From: a virus
Virus record (IMG/VR): IMGVR_UViG_3300021962_000266
Coordinates: 1 to 38,508 of that record
DNA length: 38,508 bases
Reading direction: 5' to 3' (one strand)
A model generated the notes under the pieces. The model was not told the origin of the DNA. It did no database searches and saw only the letters and a program-made list of their open reading frames with translations. A program made the translations under genes and the position numbers. Shown here piece after piece: positions 4,896 to 12,211 of this stretch (the first letter of the stretch is position 1; each line of letters starts with the position of its first letter).

Positions 4896-6743
4896 ATGAA
4901 ATTGGTTCAAATTTTATCAGAGGCAAAGAAAGACGATGTCAAAAAGGAATTACTAAGCAAGTTCCCTGATGCCGAAACATATATTGATGCTGCAATCAGG
5001 TCCGATTCAACTGGATACAAATATATGGATTATATCAAAAAAAGTTTTGAGGATTTGTATCCTAAACTTAAATCTTGGGATAATGCCGATAAAATTTTTG
5101 AATATTTTGACAACATAACTTGGTGGGAAAAAAACTACAACAAAATTTCCGTTGATGATTTAGATTCAATTTATGAAGATGCAAAAGCGGATGGTTCAAC
5201 AGGAACATTACTCTCCACAATATCAAGTATTAAACCTGAATCAGTAAAAGATATAAATTCTTGGGACATTAGATTATTAAAATATGTCAGAGACTTTATC
5301 AATCAGAAAAAAACAAGAAAAGAGTTGGAAAAAGAAGCCAAGTCAGGTGCTGAGTTAGTTTTCCAATCCCCAAACAAAACCGTATTGGTTTTCAAAGTCA
5401 ATACACATGCGGCATCTTGTTTCTATGGTGCCAACACCAGATGGTGTACAACATCAAAAACAGGTCCGGGTCATTTCCAAAGAGAAACTCAAAACTATGT
5501 TTTATATTATGTTATTGACAGAACGAGAAATAGGGGTAAGATAGCCGTTCAGGTCCCAAGAACTAAAAGGGGTTCAATTATCACTTGGAGGGAAGATGAC
5601 CAAAAAAAAGATTTACAATACTTGATTGAAACTTACCCTGAAGTTGAGGAATTTTTTGGTGAAATGATAGGTAAGTCACCATCAATCAATTTTTTGAAAT
5701 CTTATGACCCTGACAAAGAAGAATTTTCTTGGAGAGCCGCCGAATATCCCGATGAACTTATTTCTTCAATTAAGAATGTTAAAGACCCAAAAACGGAAGA
5801 AGTAAAAACCATTGTAAATATTAGATTTCAAGGAGATGAGAGTTTTTGGGACTTATTTTCTGAAGATGAGTCTGAGTATGACCGAGCAATAATTGACACA
5901 ATAATGAGTTCTTATGGCTCATCATGGGATTTTTATGATAGATATTCAATGGATGATGAATGGAATGAAGGTTACATATGGCGATACGCCACTGAAGAAC
6001 AGAAAGAAAAATTTTCTGAGTTGTCTAAAAAGTTATTTCCAAACTATATTGAGTATTTGACTCAAAACGATTTGGAGGGAATGCCAAAAGATTTTAATGA
6101 GGCAATTGAAGTCGCATTTTCATCTGAGGTTAGTGATATTATTGATGAATACACATTCTCGTTAAACAATAGAGCAGAGGCAAGTGTTAAAGAATATTTG
6201 TTTGATGAATATTGTGAAATATTTAAACCGTATGGTGCCGAAACTGTAAGTTGTTTTTATTCATATTTGTTTCCAAAAGAAGGTTTAATCCAATTGTTAT
6301 CTGAATATCCGTCAACGGACATCTTTAATTCAATGAAAAGATACGTTACAGAAAAAATCAGTGGACCATATGAGTTACAAGATGTAGGATATCAACAATA
6401 TGGTGATGACTCGGAAGACCATTTTACGTATTTTAGACAAAAAATTGATAATTTAATAGATTCTATGGAAACGGCTTTGGAAAGTGATGATACTGACTTT
6501 GCAAAAAAAGAAGAAGAGTATAATAACTTCATGAAGAATTTGAAAAAATTTAATGTTGGTCCAGGTAGTTGGTATAAATTACCCGCAGATAAAAACTACG
6601 AATTTAAAATTAGAAGTGTTGATTTTAAAGAAGGTACCGTAGATACTATAGTTAGGTCTGTAAAAACAAATACAGTGACAGAACACAATCCAACTTACGA
6701 AGAATTTATAACTTTATTGTATAATTACCAACTTTTTAGATAA
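4896..6743 (+). CDS. large unknown protein with RWCT motif and capsid-targeting-like N-terminus
   Basis: A 615-residue acidic protein of unknown function. Its start MKLVQILSE-AKK looks like the capsid-targeting sequence of T4 internal proteins and ends in a perfect (L/I)xE-A prohead-protease site (cut predicted after Glu9). Around residues 170-215 lies a conserved-looking block, ASCFYGANTRWCTTSK followed by YVLYYVIDR and GKIAVQV, with Cys-x(9)-Cys and an invariant-looking RWCT. The remaining two thirds are Asp/Glu/Tyr-rich without membrane segments. By analogy with T4 Alt and the internal proteins it may be packaged and injected with the DNA. No catalytic family was recognised. It lies divergently from tmRNA and just before the M20 peptidase. 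Confidence 0.6.
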   Translation: MKLVQILSEAKKDDVKKELLSKFPDAETYIDAAIRSDSTGYKYMDYIKKSFEDLYPKLKSWDNADKIFEYFDNITWWEKNYNKISVDDLDSIYEDAKADGSTGTLLSTISSIKPESVKDINSWDIRLLKYVRDFINQKKTRKELEKEAKSGAELVFQSPNKTVLVFKVNTHAASCFYGANTRWCTTSKTGPGHFQRETQNYVLYYVIDRTRNRGKIAVQVPRTKRGSIITWREDDQKKDLQYLIETYPEVEEFFGEMIGKSPSINFLKSYDPDKEEFSWRAAEYPDELISSIKNVKDPKTEEVKTIVNIRFQGDESFWDLFSEDESEYDRAIIDTIMSSYGSSWDFYDRYSMDDEWNEGYIWRYATEEQKEKFSELSKKLFPNYIEYLTQNDLEGMPKDFNEAIEVAFSSEVSDIIDEYTFSLNNRAEASVKEYLFDEYCEIFKPYGAETVSCFYSYLFPKEGLIQLLSEYPSTDIFNSMKRYVTEKISGPYELQDVGYQQYGDDSEDHFTYFRQKIDNLIDSMETALESDDTDFAKKEEEYNNFMKNLKKFNVGPGSWYKLPADKNYEFKIRSVDFKEGTVDTIVRSVKTNTVTEHNPTYEEFITLLYNYQLFR

Positions 6744-6751
6744 TTTTTTTG

Positions 6752-6759
6752 TATCTTTG
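6752..6759 (+). promoter_or_regulatory. Bacteroidota-type -7 box TATCTTTG
   Basis: TATCTTTG ends 7 nt before the ATG at 6767; the -33 element is not clear. It begins 9 nt after the preceding stop codon, giving the peptidase its own host-type promoter. Confidence 0.6.
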
Positions 6760-6766
6760 CATACAA

Positions 6767-7600
6767 ATGGAAAGATTGCAATTATTAAAGGACGTATTAT
6801 CCGTTCCAACCTGTACTTACAAGGAAGATAAAATGGTTGAGTTTTTGAAAAACTACTTAACAGAAAAAAACTATGACTTTTTTGTTGATGAACACAATAA
6901 TGTTTATGTCGCCAAAACTTCACCTGAATTTGAGGGTCAACCTTTTCCATGTGTGGTTGCTCATACCGATACCGTGCATTGGGGTATGAAACCAATTAAC
7001 ATTAAAGAGGAAATTAAGAGAGATTTCCAACTCAAAGAAAAATTAGCGTTAAAAGGTTATGATGATGATGGTCATCCGTCAGGGATTGGTGGAGACGACA
7101 AGGCTGGTGTCTTTGGTTGTTTAGTTTGTTTGGAAGATTTACCTCACATTAAAGTGGCGTTGTTTGTTTCTGAAGAAACGGGTTGTCACGGCTCAAAAAA
7201 AGCGGATGAAAATTTCTTTTCCAATGTTGGTTACACCATCCAATTTGACGGACCTGAAAATTATATGATTACCGAAGTGTGTCACGGTGTTAGATTGTTT
7301 GACCGTGATAGTGAATTTTTCAATGTGATTGATTCCGTATTCAAAGAGAAGATGGAATATCACGAATATATGATTCACCCCTACACTGACGTGGCTATGT
7401 TAAAAAAGAAGTTTGACTTTGCCTGTGTGAATATCTCCATCGGTTATTACAACTACCATACACCACATGAATATGTTGTCTTAGATGACGTAGAAAGAGG
7501 TATTGACGTGTGTAAGACAATCATTGAACGTCTTGGTAATACCAAACAAGAATATGTATATAAACCTATTAGGATGGATTATAATTCTTGGACTTACTAA
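6767..7600 (+). CDS. M20-family metallopeptidase (aminopeptidase or tripeptidase-like)
   Basis: A 277-residue cytoplasmic enzyme predicted to hydrolyse small peptides with a two-zinc centre. The metal-site residues of the M20 clan can be followed in order: VVAHTDT (His66, Asp68), GGDDKAG (Asp110), SEETG (Glu136/137, the catalytic base and a ligand), QFDG (Asp161) and YNYHTPHE (His231/His234). The protein is shorter than typical PepT, suggesting a reduced lid domain. ATG at 6767 is chosen because the TATCTTTG promoter box lies just upstream and would overlap a longer reading. It sits between the RWCT-motif gene and ClpC, near tmRNA, so it could finish degradation of unfoldase products and recycle amino acids for phage synthesis; that link is inference. 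Confidence 0.85.
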   Translation: MERLQLLKDVLSVPTCTYKEDKMVEFLKNYLTEKNYDFFVDEHNNVYVAKTSPEFEGQPFPCVVAHTDTVHWGMKPINIKEEIKRDFQLKEKLALKGYDDDGHPSGIGGDDKAGVFGCLVCLEDLPHIKVALFVSEETGCHGSKKADENFFSNVGYTIQFDGPENYMITEVCHGVRLFDRDSEFFNVIDSVFKEKMEYHEYMIHPYTDVAMLKKKFDFACVNISIGYYNYHTPHEYVVLDDVERGIDVCKTIIERLGNTKQEYVYKPIRMDYNSWTY

Positions 7601-7604
7601 ATAG

Positions 7605-7630
7605 AAAAGGGGACATTGTCCCCTTTTTTT
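7605..7630 (+). terminator. intrinsic terminator after the M20 peptidase
   Basis: AAAAGGGGA pairs with TCCCCTTTT around CATTG and runs into a T tract, 5 nt after the stop codon. Confidence 0.85.
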
Positions 7631-7637
7631 ATACCCA

Positions 7638-7646
7638 TATATTTAT
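7638..7646 (+). promoter_or_regulatory. late-type TATATTTAT element
   Basis: TATATTTAT ends 5 nt before the ATG at 7652 and directly follows the peptidase terminator. Confidence 0.65.
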
Positions 7647-7651
7647 GATGT

Positions 7652-8164
7652 ATGGGAAAACTAATTCTTACAGAAGAAGAAAAGAAATCAATTCTAAAAT
7701 TGTATTTGAATGAGGATGATTATCTTTCCCAATTAAAAAATTTTTTTAGACCAAATAAAAAACAACAAACATTTAGGTTAGAGGATATTGTTTCCCCAAA
7801 TACTTGGACTCACGCAACTTTGTCTGATGAGTTAATGAACACCTTAAAACAAGGTAATAGTTTTATTGGTAAAAAAGAAGATTTAAGAAAATTTAACATT
7901 CCACATAAAGGAACGTTCGCCACATTTGTAAATCAACATTCACCAAATTTTTTAAAGGGGGGGTTATTTCACGGTTTCAAACAACATCCTTATTTAATAA
8001 CAACTGAATTACCTGACGAAGCCTTCCAACCTAATTGGAATAGTAAAAACTATAGCTCTTTTGAGGAAAGTTCAAATGTTGGTGTGTTAAAACCCGACTA
8101 CAGAAACGCAAGTAATTTTAAATTATGGAAAAATGTTGGTGATAATGAATATATTGAATACTAA
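7652..8164 (+). CDS. hypothetical protein with TEEEKKSIL N-terminus
   Basis: A 170-residue protein starting MGKLILTEEEKKSILKLYLNE. The N-terminal helix resembles those of the genes at 4035 and 29508 and may be a short targeting or binding peptide. The rest is mixed, rich in Asn, Phe and Pro (HKGTFATFVNQHSPNFLKGG), with no cysteine, signal or membrane segment and no recognised family. It is a single-gene unit between two terminators, with a late-type promoter 5 nt from the start. Confidence 0.6.
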   Translation: MGKLILTEEEKKSILKLYLNEDDYLSQLKNFFRPNKKQQTFRLEDIVSPNTWTHATLSDELMNTLKQGNSFIGKKEDLRKFNIPHKGTFATFVNQHSPNFLKGGLFHGFKQHPYLITTELPDEAFQPNWNSKNYSSFEESSNVGVLKPDYRNASNFKLWKNVGDNEYIEY

Positions 8165-8192
8165 AAAAAAAGGGTCTTACGACCCTTTTTCT
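8165..8192. terminator. bidirectional terminator between convergent genes
   Basis: AAAAAGGGTC and GACCCTTTTT form the stem around TTAC. The clpC stop codon (8179-8177) lies in this loop, so the hairpin overlaps the end of that gene while also ending the gene at 7652. Confidence 0.85.
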
Positions 8193-10186
8193 ATTTTGAT
8201 TGATTCATCATACATGAGGATGTAATGTTCGTTTTCCACTACATTACCCACCAAGTATTCTTCTGAGATAAAATCTTCTACTTCATCCTGAATTGCTCTT
8301 TTGATTGGTCGTGCACCAAATGCCTCGTCAAATCCTACCTTGGCAATGTGTTGAATCATTGACTCGTCACAAACGAAGTGTAATTTCAACTCCTCCAAAC
8401 GAGTAATCAATTTTGACATTTCAAGACGAACAATTTGTTCAATTTCAGGTTGTTTCAAAGAGTTGAATACAATAACTTCGTCAATACGGTTCAAGAACTC
8501 AGGAGAAAAATAGTTCTTCATCTCTTTTTGGAGAATCTGACGTTTGTATTCTTCTTGAGTTGATGAACTTGATAAAGTATTGAATCCAATACCGTTTCCA
8601 AAATCTTGAAGTTTTTTTACACCCAAGTTTGAGGTCATAATAATCAAACAATTTTTGAAGTTAATTTTTCTACCCAAAGAATCGGTCAAGTGACCTTCGT
8701 CCAACATCTGTAACAATGTATTGAAGATTTCTTTGTTTGCCTTTTCAACCTCATCAAAAAGGATTACTGAATAGGGTTTGTTTTTAACCTGTTCGGTCAA
8801 CTGTCCACCTTCATCATAACCAACGTAACCTGGAGGGGCTCCAATCAATTTAGAAATGGTGTGTTTTTCTTGGAACTCTGACATATCCACACGGATAAGG
8901 TTGTTTTCACTACCAAAAATTTGTTTTGCCAGTTGTTTTGCCAAGTGAGTTTTACCTACACCTGTTGAACCCAAGAAAATGAATGAACCGATGGGTTTAT
9001 TTGGGTCTTTAATTCCCAATCGGTTTCTACGGATTGATTTTGCGATTTTGGTAACCGCTTCTTCTTGTCCGATAACTTTATCCATCAGTGATTTATCCAA
9101 ACCAATAAGACTTGTTTTATCATCAACGGAAATTTTTGATACCGGAATTTTAGTCATTGACGATACTACATCTAAAACAAGTTCCAACGAGATTTCTCTT
9201 TTCTTTTCAGAGATTTCTTGTTCATACTTTTCTTTCTCCGCCTCCAATTTTGCGGAAATTTTCTTTTCCTTGTTCCTCAATTCTGCCGCTTCTTCATACT
9301 TCTGTTTCTTCACCACTTCTTTTTTCTTCTCACCAATTTCACGAAGAGCCGCAGTTAATTTTTCAATACTTTCAGGAACTTTTGCCTCAACTTGAGCACG
9401 GGCACCAACTTCATCCATAATGTCGAACGCTTTGTCGGGAAACTCACGGTCTGTGATGTAACGGTCAGCAAGGTTTACACATAGTTCAAGTACTTCATCA
9501 GAATAACTTACTTTGTGATAAGACTCATACTTACCTCTCAAGTTTTCAAGGATGATGAGTGTTTCTTTTTTGGATGGAGAATCTACTACGACTTTTTGGA
9601 ATCGACGTTCCAAAGCCCCATCTTTTTCAAAGTTAGTACGATACTCGTCTAATGTTGTTGCTCCGATACATTGAATCTCTCCACGAGCAAGTGCGGGTTT
9701 GAAGATGTTGGATGCGTCCATAGAACCTGAAGCATTACCGGCTCCAACGATGGTATGAATCTCATCGATGAAAACTACAATGTCAGGATTTTTAGAAAGT
9801 TCGTCAATAATAACTTTCAAACGTTCTTCAAACTGTCCACGGTATTTTGTACCCGCAACAATAGAAGTCATGTCTAACAAAACGATTCGTTTGTTCAAAA
9901 GGTTTCGTGGACAATCTCCGTTGAAGATTTTCATTGCTAATCCTTCTACGATTGCAGTTTTACCACAACCCGGCTCACCAATGATAATAGGGTTGTTTTT
10001 CTTTCTACGAGAAAGAATTTGTGCAATTCGTTGAATTTCTTGTTCTCTACCAACTACAGGGTCCAACTTACCTTCAGACGATAGTTTAATAAGGTCTTTA
10101 GAAAAATTGTCCAATACTGGTGTTGATGAACCTCCACGTTTTGTGGACGGTTTGATGTTGTCGTTATCGTCAATAGAATCAATCAT
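8177..10186 (-). CDS. clpC: ClpC/ClpA-type AAA+ unfoldase lacking the Clp N-domain
   Basis: A 669-residue two-ring ATPase that unfolds proteins for a ClpP-type protease. D1 has Walker A GEPGCGKT (about 70-77) and Walker B VVFIDE (about 137-142). A middle domain (about 275-330) carries a UVR-like KYEEAAELRNKEK, typical of ClpC. D2 has GSTGVGKT (about 406-413), VILFDE, pore GYVGYDEG and the C-terminal FLNRIDEV. The tripeptide IGF at about 533-535 matches the ClpP-binding loop, so it could dock to host ClpP; no clpP is visible here. The N-terminal adaptor-binding domain is replaced by a 20-residue tail. A TATCTTTG box lies 4 nt before the ATG. Confidence 0.95.
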   Translation of the reverse strand: MIDSIDDNDNIKPSTKRGGSSTPVLDNFSKDLIKLSSEGKLDPVVGREQEIQRIAQILSRRKKNNPIIIGEPGCGKTAIVEGLAMKIFNGDCPRNLLNKRIVLLDMTSIVAGTKYRGQFEERLKVIIDELSKNPDIVVFIDEIHTIVGAGNASGSMDASNIFKPALARGEIQCIGATTLDEYRTNFEKDGALERRFQKVVVDSPSKKETLIILENLRGKYESYHKVSYSDEVLELCVNLADRYITDREFPDKAFDIMDEVGARAQVEAKVPESIEKLTAALREIGEKKKEVVKKQKYEEAAELRNKEKKISAKLEAEKEKYEQEISEKKREISLELVLDVVSSMTKIPVSKISVDDKTSLIGLDKSLMDKVIGQEEAVTKIAKSIRRNRLGIKDPNKPIGSFIFLGSTGVGKTHLAKQLAKQIFGSENNLIRVDMSEFQEKHTISKLIGAPPGYVGYDEGGQLTEQVKNKPYSVILFDEVEKANKEIFNTLLQMLDEGHLTDSLGRKINFKNCLIIMTSNLGVKKLQDFGNGIGFNTLSSSSTQEEYKRQILQKEMKNYFSPEFLNRIDEVIVFNSLKQPEIEQIVRLEMSKLITRLEELKLHFVCDESMIQHIAKVGFDEAFGARPIKRAIQDEVEDFISEEYLVGNVVENEHYILMYDESIKIEKGS

Positions 10187-10190
10187 GTTA

Positions 10191-10220
10191 CAAAGATAAT
10201 AGTTTTATTTGATAATTCAA
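10191..10220 (-). promoter_or_regulatory. Bacteroidota-type promoter of clpC
   Basis: On the minus strand TTG (10220-10218) and TATCTTTG (10198-10191) are separated by 19 nt; the box ends 4 nt before the ATG. The first operator-like palindrome begins 3 nt upstream of the -33 element. Confidence 0.75.
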
Positions 10221-10223
10221 CTA

Positions 10224-10236
10224 TGACAATTTGTCA
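10224..10236. promoter_or_regulatory. operator-like palindrome 1, TGACA-ATT-TGTCA
   Basis: A 13-bp dyad lying between the divergent clpC and UVR-protein promoters, immediately upstream of the clpC -33 element. Its centre is 21 bp from that of palindrome 2. Confidence 0.65.
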
Positions 10237-10243
10237 AACTAAA

Positions 10244-10258
10244 CTGACAAAATGTCAG
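10244..10258. promoter_or_regulatory. operator-like palindrome 2, CTGACA-AAA-TGTCAG
   Basis: A 15-bp dyad with the same TGACA-N3-TGTCA core as palindrome 1 and two helical turns away. It directly adjoins the presumed -33 of the plus-strand promoter, so the arrangement mirrors palindrome 1 and clpC. Confidence 0.65.
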
Positions 10259-10259
10259 G

Positions 10260-10290
10260 TTTACTTGTTTGGCATAGTTTTGTATATTTA
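10260..10290 (+). promoter_or_regulatory. promoter of the UVR-protein gene, TTTA-N19-TATATTTA
   Basis: A weaker match: TTTA 10260-10263 and TATATTTA 10283-10290, 19 nt apart. The ATG at 10329 follows a 38-nt A-rich leader. Confidence 0.45.
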
Positions 10291-10328
10291 CAGATACAAA
10301 GATAAAAAATAAAAATTAGAAAAAAAAT

Positions 10329-10793
10329 ATGTTTAATTTATTTGGAAGAAATCACGGAAAATCTCTTAAAGAGATGATGCAGGAACTTGATGAAATGATG
10401 GAATCTTTAAATTGGGAAGAAACCACTAAACCTAGTGACGAAATTACTGAAAAGACTGAAAAGGGTAGTGATGATAATGGTGATTGGATTAAAACCACAT
10501 ATATATCACCTAGTGGTGTTAGATACTCCATGACCACAACCTATTATGATGGTACACCCAAAAGTTTTAATAAACCAAAGAACGAGTTATCAGTTTTGAA
10601 ACGTCAGTTAGAAAAAGCTGTTGAAGAACAAGACTTTGAAAAAGCGGTTGAACTCAGAGATAAAATTAAAAACTTTGAGACCAATAAACAAGAAATTGAA
10701 AAATTGGAGACCGAGTTAAAGACTGCGGTTGACAGTCAGGACTTTGAAACGGCAATCAAAATACGAGACCAGATTAAAAAAATGAAATCCTAA
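10329..10793 (+). CDS. two-UVR-motif protein, candidate ClpC partner
   Basis: A 154-residue protein. Two tandem UVR motifs occupy the C-terminal half: LKRQLEKAVEEQDFEKAVEL (about 90-109, continuing RDKIK) and LETELKTAVDSQDFETAIKI (about 126-145, continuing RDQIKK). UVR motifs occur in UvrB, UvrC, McsA and in the ClpC middle domain; McsA-type proteins act on ClpC. No zinc-binding CxxC units as in McsA are present. The N-terminal 75 residues contain an amphipathic helix (KSLKEMMQELDEMMESLNW) and a Tyr/Thr-rich strand. Divergent from phage clpC with shared palindromes between them, it is probably an adaptor or regulator of that unfoldase. This role is inferred from motif and location. Confidence 0.8.
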   Translation: MFNLFGRNHGKSLKEMMQELDEMMESLNWEETTKPSDEITEKTEKGSDDNGDWIKTTYISPSGVRYSMTTTYYDGTPKSFNKPKNELSVLKRQLEKAVEEQDFEKAVELRDKIKNFETNKQEIEKLETELKTAVDSQDFETAIKIRDQIKKMKS

Positions 10794-10799
10794 AGTAAG

Positions 10800-10824
10800 A
10801 CCCTCAACTAAAGTTGGGGGTTTT
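10800..10824 (+). terminator. intrinsic terminator after the UVR gene
   Basis: ACCCTCAAC pairs with GTTGGGGGT across TAAA, followed by TTTT; it lies a few nt after the stop codon. Confidence 0.85.
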
Positions 10825-10832
10825 ATATTTAT
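10824..10832 (+). promoter_or_regulatory. late-type TATATTTAT element
   Basis: TATATTTAT ends 5 nt before the ATG at 10838 and starts in the T tract of the terminator before it. Confidence 0.65.
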
Positions 10833-10837
10833 ATACT

Positions 10838-11170
10838 ATGAAGCCTTGGGAATCGTATATTGAGAAGTTGAATGCCGACAAAGATGTTCTTGATTTATAC
10901 GAAAAATTCAGAAAATCTTTACAGGATTTTAATATTCACGAATGGCAATTAAAAAAAGGTTATAGAATACCAGGTACTATATACACAATTAGAGGTGAGG
11001 TAATTAATGGAAGATATAAATTGGAAGAAAAGTTAAAAAACTATGGTATACTACCAAGTGAGGAAATTCCAATGTTTAATAATCATATTTTAAATAAATT
11101 TAGAGAAATTGATGATAAATATCCTTTACAAAAAGGAGATGAACCTGATTATTTGAATGACGAGGATTAA
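10838..11170 (+). CDS. small hypothetical protein
   Basis: A 110-residue soluble protein starting MKPWESYIEKLNADKDVLDL. It is rich in Lys, Glu and Tyr, helical in the first 60 residues, ends PLQKGDEPDYLNDED, and matches no known family. An in-frame upstream ATG (10814) lies inside the terminator and promoter element, so ATG 10838 is chosen; it is 5 nt after TATATTTAT. It is followed 3 nt later by the KTSC gene, so these two are likely co-expressed. Confidence 0.6.
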   Translation: MKPWESYIEKLNADKDVLDLYEKFRKSLQDFNIHEWQLKKGYRIPGTIYTIRGEVINGRYKLEEKLKNYGILPSEEIPMFNNHILNKFREIDDKYPLQKGDEPDYLNDED

Positions 11171-11173
11171 ATT

Positions 11174-11416
11174 ATGGGAATCAAAAACCAAACAATAGAA
11201 GGAACTAAAATTATTAACGAGATTGAATCGTCTAATTTAGTAAAAACAATTTATGATACCGCAGATAGTACTTTAATTGCGGAATTTAAAAATGGGTCAC
11301 AGTATAAATACGAAGATGTCCCACACGTAGAATATGTAAAACTTAGAAGTGCCGAATCACAAGGAACATATTTTAACACACAAATAGCCAAAAAATACAA
11401 ATACTCAAAAGTGTAG
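11174..11416 (+). CDS. KTSC-domain protein
   Basis: An 80-residue protein, nearly all of it a KTSC domain. The pattern is SSNLVKTIYDTADSTLIAEF, then NGSQYKYEDVPHVEYVKL, then AESQGTYFNTQIAKKYKY. This small domain is found alone or fused to many bacterial and phage proteins, and its biochemical role is unsettled. Its Lys, Thr, Ser and Cys positions that give the name are only partly kept here (Cys absent). It begins 3 nt after the previous gene and its stop codon is directly followed by the late-type element of the next gene. Confidence 0.8.
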   Translation: MGIKNQTIEGTKIINEIESSNLVKTIYDTADSTLIAEFKNGSQYKYEDVPHVEYVKLRSAESQGTYFNTQIAKKYKYSKV

Positions 11417-11423
11417 TATTTAT
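11417..11423 (+). promoter_or_regulatory. late-type TATTTAT element
   Basis: TATTTAT starts right after the KTSC stop codon and ends 5 nt before the ATG at 11429. Confidence 0.65.
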
Positions 11424-11428
11424 TAAAG

Positions 11429-12181
11429 ATGGCTTCACAAGAAGAAATTATTAGTTCGTTTGAACCTAAGGATAAATTAAATCCAAAAATTTGGTATACA
11501 CCAAAGGGTGAGGACACGCCAAAAATGCAACCTGAAGTCCGTGAAGCACTATTAAAATCTGCTCAGGAATTTATTGAATATGTTAAAGTAGATTTTTTCT
11601 TTTCTGATATTGTAATGCCAGGTTCTTTGGCTAATTACAATTGGTCAAAATTTTCAGATGCCGACGTTCACATAATTGTGGATTTAGACCAATTTGATAA
11701 AGAGGAAATTCCTTTGTACCAAGAACTTTTTAAAATCAAAAAAACTTTATTTAACAACACTCATAATATTAAGGTTAGAGGATATGATGTGGAAATGTAT
11801 ATTGAAGATAGTTCTGTTCCTAGATTTTCACAAGGAACTTATTCCATAATGTTTGATGAGTGGGTATCAATCCCCGATAAAGAAGAGTTCAAAATTGATA
11901 AAGATACCCTGAGAAAAAAGATAAAAGGATGGATGAACCAAATAGATTTAGTCATAGACCAATCTGAAGATGAAGATATTGAGGGAGCAAAAAAACTATT
12001 AAAAGTTATTGATGAGAAATTAAAAAAGTATAGAACTGAAGGGTTAAGAAAAGGGGGAGAACAATCCTACGAGAATTTAGTATTTAAATATTTGAGGAGA
12101 AATGGTTATATTGAGAAGTTAAAAGATTTTGAAACTGAGTTTGTAGATAAAAAGTTATCTGTTGAGCAAACAGAAGAATAA
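11429..12181 (+). CDS. nucleotidyltransferase-fold (Pol beta superfamily) protein
   Basis: A 250-residue protein with the signature of the nucleotidyltransferase fold: MPGSLANYNWSKFSDADVHI gives the Gly-Ser motif (65-66) and the paired acidic residues Asp77/Asp79, and GYDVEMYIED supplies the third acidic position (about 120-122). All metal-binding positions seem intact, so it may transfer a nucleotide to a protein, RNA or small molecule. The C-terminal 100 residues are helical and charged (DQSEDEDIEGAKKLLKVIDE), perhaps a target-recognition part. It is expressed from its own late-type promoter among structural genes. Substrate cannot be read from sequence; toxin-type MNT and tRNA-modifying enzymes share the fold. 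Confidence 0.75.
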   Translation: MASQEEIISSFEPKDKLNPKIWYTPKGEDTPKMQPEVREALLKSAQEFIEYVKVDFFFSDIVMPGSLANYNWSKFSDADVHIIVDLDQFDKEEIPLYQELFKIKKTLFNNTHNIKVRGYDVEMYIEDSSVPRFSQGTYSIMFDEWVSIPDKEEFKIDKDTLRKKIKGWMNQIDLVIDQSEDEDIEGAKKLLKVIDEKLKKYRTEGLRKGGEQSYENLVFKYLRRNGYIEKLKDFETEFVDKKLSVEQTEE

Positions 12182-12202
12182 GTAAATATTCAACATTAAG
12201 CG

Positions 12203-12211
12203 TATATTTAT
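12203..12211 (+). promoter_or_regulatory. late-type TATATTTAT element
   Basis: TATATTTAT followed by ATAG and an A-run, 10 nt before the ATG at 12222. Confidence 0.6.

Noticed and set aside
4787-4969. 60-residue plus-strand open frame over the tmRNA 5' end
   Set aside because: It overlaps the tmRNA and its promoter and has no plausible protein features.
8979-9420. Plus-strand open frames inside clpC
   Set aside because: Antisense of a strongly conserved AAA+ coding sequence.
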